Source: Atherix ibis
Taxonomy: Eukaryota; Arthropoda; Insecta; Diptera; Athericidae
Length of the DNA: 64,000 nt
Direction: 5' to 3'
NCBI GenBank assembly: GCA_958298945.1
Contig: OY282605.1
Span: forward strand, 108,868,267-108,932,266
The translations under genes and the position numbers were made by a program. This document shows, piece by piece, positions 60,781-64,000 of this stretch. Numbering within the stretch: position 1 is the stretch's first letter; the number at the start of each line of letters is the position of its first letter. Below the pieces are notes generated by a model. The model did not search any database, was not told where the DNA came from, and was given only the letters and a program-made list of their open reading frames with translations.

Positions 60781-61660
60781 CAAACTTTTACTGAAAATTT
60801 TTAAAGAAAATTTTTACTGAAAATTTTAACTAAAACGTTACTGAACATTTTTAGTGAAAATTTTTACTGAACATTTTTAGTGAAAATTTTTACTGAACAT
60901 TTTTAGTGAAAATTTTTACTGAACATTTTTAGTGAAAATATTTACTGAAAATTTTTAGTGAAAATTTTTACTGACAATTATTACTGAAACTTTTTACTGA
61001 CAATTATTACTGAAAATTTTTACTGAACATTTTTACTGAAAATTTTTATTGAGAAATTTTAACTGAAAATTTTTACTGAACATTTTTACAGAACATTTTT
61101 AATAAAAATTCTTACTGCAAGTTTTTACTGAAACTTTTAACTGAAAAGTTTTAATAAAAATTCTTTAACTGAAAATTTTGACTGAAAAATTTTTACTGAA
61201 CATTTTTAATGAAAATTATTGCTGCAAATTTTTACTGAACATTTTACTGAACATTTTTGCTGACAATTTTTACTGAACATTTTTAATGAACATTTTTACT
61301 GAAAATTCTTACTGAAAATTTTAAATTTTTGATGAAAATTTTAAATTGATGTAAATTTTTAGTGAAACTTTTAACTGAAAAGTTTTAATGAAAATTCCTA
61401 ATCAAAACTTTTACTGAAAATCTTTACTAAACATTTTTACTGAAAATTTTTAATGAAATTTTTTAATGAAAATTCTTACTAAAAATGAAAATTCTTGCTG
61501 CAAATTTTTCCTGAAACTTTTAACTGAACATTTTTACGGAAACTTTTAACTGAAAATTTTTACTGAGAAATTTTTACTGAGAAATTTTTACTGACAATTT
61601 TTTACTGTGAAATTTTTACTGAACATTTTATTGGTAATTTTGTACTGAAAATTTTAAGTG
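60780..61660 (+). repeat. 13-bp tandem array (TGAAAATTTTTAC)
   Basis: About 0.9 kb of a 13-bp unit with alternating variants TGAACATTTTTAG and TGAAAATTTTTAC, most regular at 60840-60975. It lacks ORFs because 13 is not a multiple of three. Confidence 0.93.
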
Positions 61661-63600
61661 GCTGAATCTAAAAGTCAAAGATTTTTACAAAAAATGAAAA
61701 GAATCTTTTCTTCTTAAACTCTTTTTACCGAAAAATTTTCCCTAAACTGTTTTTTAAAAAAATATTTGCACTGATTACAATTTTTAAAATTTTATCAATA
61801 AACAATTTATTCACATAAAAGATTTTTTATGGAATACTTTTTCAAAAGTTTTTACTAATTTTCAAAATAATTTTTCAATAAATTTTATGGATAAATTATA
61901 CTGAAAATATTAAAATTTACAACTATTTTCATAGAGAATTTGTTTATTCTGAAAATTAGATGCTCTCAGATGTATAAACAGACAAATAGTCTTCGAAATA
62001 AATGAACTTTCTTAGTTTGTTCACAATTCGAAAAAAAAATGTATGTCATCTGAAACGAGCAAAAAACGTGTGCCCAATAGCCATTTACATGAATTCAAAA
62101 TTAGAAACACTCATTCATGTATGTTTAGTTTGTACGAATGGCAATTTTAAATAAAATTTTAATAAATGGGAATTGTTCGTATATCGACTAATTTAGAAAG
62201 ATGGAAATTTAATTTTTCGTACCCAAATTTACCTTGTTTTGTATGTAAAAAATTCTCCGTAATGTTCACTCAGAAGAAAAAAAAGGAAAATAATTGTTTC
62301 CTTTTTCTTTTCAAACGCTAATATATTAAACAGATTATTAATTTAAATTAATTTCAGAATATTACCATTTTATAATTAGGCTTTTATGTATCTTAAACGT
62401 AATTTCCACTTAAACATGTACAAAATTATTCACTTAGTTGTCTTATGAGGAAGATTCGTTGTGACAGATTGTATCCTTTTTTGAAAAGGGTACAAAAGTA
62501 AGTAGGTTATATTATTCACTGTTTTCGATTATATTAATGGAGAATATTCGGGAAAAATTCCCAGAATATTCTAGAAAAATATTGTTTCGCACATCGCATC
62601 TATCATATTTATTAAATTCAGTCTGGCTGGACTGTTACCTGTTTTTAAAGTTTCCAAGTTTTTTCTCATATGATATGAACATCTCATGAATAATTTGTAG
62701 CTCTTGAGAAAACCATACCCGGAAATTAACCCTAAAAATTACTTAAAAGAAATTCAAAAATCGTTTGGGTTGCGTACGAGAAGCACTTTCTTCCTTGTCC
62801 ATAGAGCTAATCGACCCAACATCGAATGTGCTTACTTTCGAAAGCAATAAAAATGGACTGACTAAATTTTTTATGAAAACCTAAACTTAAAATCAATATT
62901 ATTCCCTTCAAAATAGTCCCATTTCAGAAAATATTTATTTATTAGACGAATTTACAAATCCATGAATTATTCAACTCTTGGGAGAATTTCTTTCGCAAAT
63001 CTTTCCCCAAAAAAAAAACGAATATACCACCTCTATCTACATTAGCCCTTATCGAAAAATGACTTTTATAAATTTCTAGAAATATAAGCAAAAATTTTTA
63101 AGAATGACAAGTGTATTTTTTTGGCAATTTTATTAAATTTGATTTTTAATAATATTATTTTCGCAGCTTGACTTAATTGAATTTTGATTTCTTGTCCAAT
63201 TTATTTTTTGTACGAAATTCGGAAATATTTTGTATTAAATTGTTTAATGCCAATACCTCAAATTTAGTGAATAGTTTATGAAAAAAAAACATCTTCAAGA
63301 ATAAATCGTTATTAAGGAAAGTAACTTTATTTTTATAAAAACAAAAATTTTGATTAGAAAAATCCTGTCTTCAAAAATTTTTTGTCTTCTCATAAATTTT
63401 ACCAATGTTTCATTAAAACAAAAATAGTAATAAGTATAAAAATAAAACTATTTATTATAAATATTCGTATACAAATTTCCATAAGACACAATTTCCAAAA
63501 AAATTTCGAAAATCGCAAATAGTTGCTTAAGTTTTTATTCTTTTTAAAGACTTCTCTTATAAATTGTGAATTTCTGTAAATAAATTTCTTATAAGGTTTT
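61660..63600. other. Gene-free AT-rich sequence
   Basis: Nothing recognised. Confidence 0.5.
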
Positions 63601-63740
63601 GTTTGTTTGTATGTAAGGTCTCTAAAACAAATGCCGGAGGTAAGGTCTCTAAAACAAATACCGGATCATTTGAAACAATACCGGATACAAACAAAGTTTG
63701 TATGTAAGGTCTCTAAAACAAATACCGGATCATTTGACGA
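63600..63740 (+). repeat. Direct repeat near right window edge
   Basis: GTAAGGTCTCTAAAACAAAT plus (A/G)CCGGA occurs at about 63613, 63641 and 63696, interleaved with 'GGATCATTTGA'. The sequence after 63740 is less AT-rich than the flank and may be the start of another mobile-element relic, but no coding motif is recognised. Confidence 0.75.
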
Positions 63741-64000
63741 TCCACGAATAGGCCAGAGAGCTGACAAACTATCGGTAAATATGTGAAGCTTTATTGTTAA
63801 CGACTGGGTGATGATCACATTCTCAACTGCCGCCCTTGTTGCTCACATGGAAAGTGAAACTTTTCGATGGAAATATTCTACTGTACAGTTCATGGTAGGT
63901 ATTTTAGCTAGAAGGGTCGGTGTTTGCCTTATTTGACCTGCTTAGTGACACAGGCACCTTCAACGTCGCACCAAACCACGGTTTCCAGTCTGGGTGCGGA
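63740..64000. other. Unassigned GC-richer right edge
   Basis: Composition shifts away from AT-rich flank, as in the element relics, but no protein motif is visible before the window ends. Confidence 0.3.

Noticed and set aside
1..64000. tRNA, rRNA or small nuclear RNA genes
   Set aside because: No cloverleaf with A/B-box sequences or rRNA-like stretch was recognised by eye. A tRNAscan/Infernal run would be decisive.

Overview
The window looks like non-coding, repeat-rich DNA from an insect, most likely a brachyceran fly. The sequence is strongly A+T-rich. It carries fly-type microsatellites such as (GTT)n, (TTTG)n, (CA)n and (TATG)n, shows no bacterial gene organisation, and holds remnants of transposon families common in Diptera and other insects (mariner, maT-like DD37D, DD41D, jockey-like retroposons). 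The species assignment is inference; nothing in the window names the species.

Only one piece of an ordinary host gene is well supported: a 141-nt minus-strand exon at 47821-47961 encoding a complete LDL-receptor class A domain with phase-1 introns on both sides. Most of the surrounding sequence may therefore be long introns or flank of a minus-strand gene for an extracellular or membrane protein. The only long intact-looking ORF is a mariner transposase (38273-39289, minus) inside a complete mariner copy with terminal inverted repeats and a TA target-site duplication (38207-39464). It retains DD34D but has lost about 12 residues just after the last catalytic Asp.

Layout: 1-9.9 kb is AT-rich sequence with microsatellites and no recognised gene. 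9.9-18.8 kb holds a DD41D relic, a retroposon RNase H fragment, a DD37D relic, the first part of an 'ATTAGGTC' satellite and an irritans-type mariner relic. 20.7-23 kb has a perfect 43-bp hairpin and the second part of the satellite with a ~432-bp higher-order period. 24-25.8 kb is an endonuclease/reverse-transcriptase relic. 28-28.9 kb is a 267-bp higher-order repeat, followed by an RNase H fragment. 31.7-33.5 kb is a jockey-like relic interrupted by mariner, then a short repeat with a 29-bp hairpin, then a minus-strand mariner relic. 35.3-37.4 kb is a 2-kb degenerate minisatellite. The mariner follows at 38.2-39.5 kb. 40.9-42.0 and 46.0-46.9 kb are two arrays of the same 15-bp unit. 47-53.4 kb holds the LDLa exon and a dense graveyard of jockey and mariner/DD41D relics. 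55.2-56.1 kb is a ~150-160 bp repeat, 59.2 kb a triplicated RT fragment, and 60.8-61.7 kb a 13-bp array.

Three themes stand out: repeated local tandem duplication, near-perfect inverted duplications (hairpins) that overwrite older repeats, and several lineages of Tc1/mariner-superfamily relics. Most nominal ORFs are products of these repeats and are not listed as genes.
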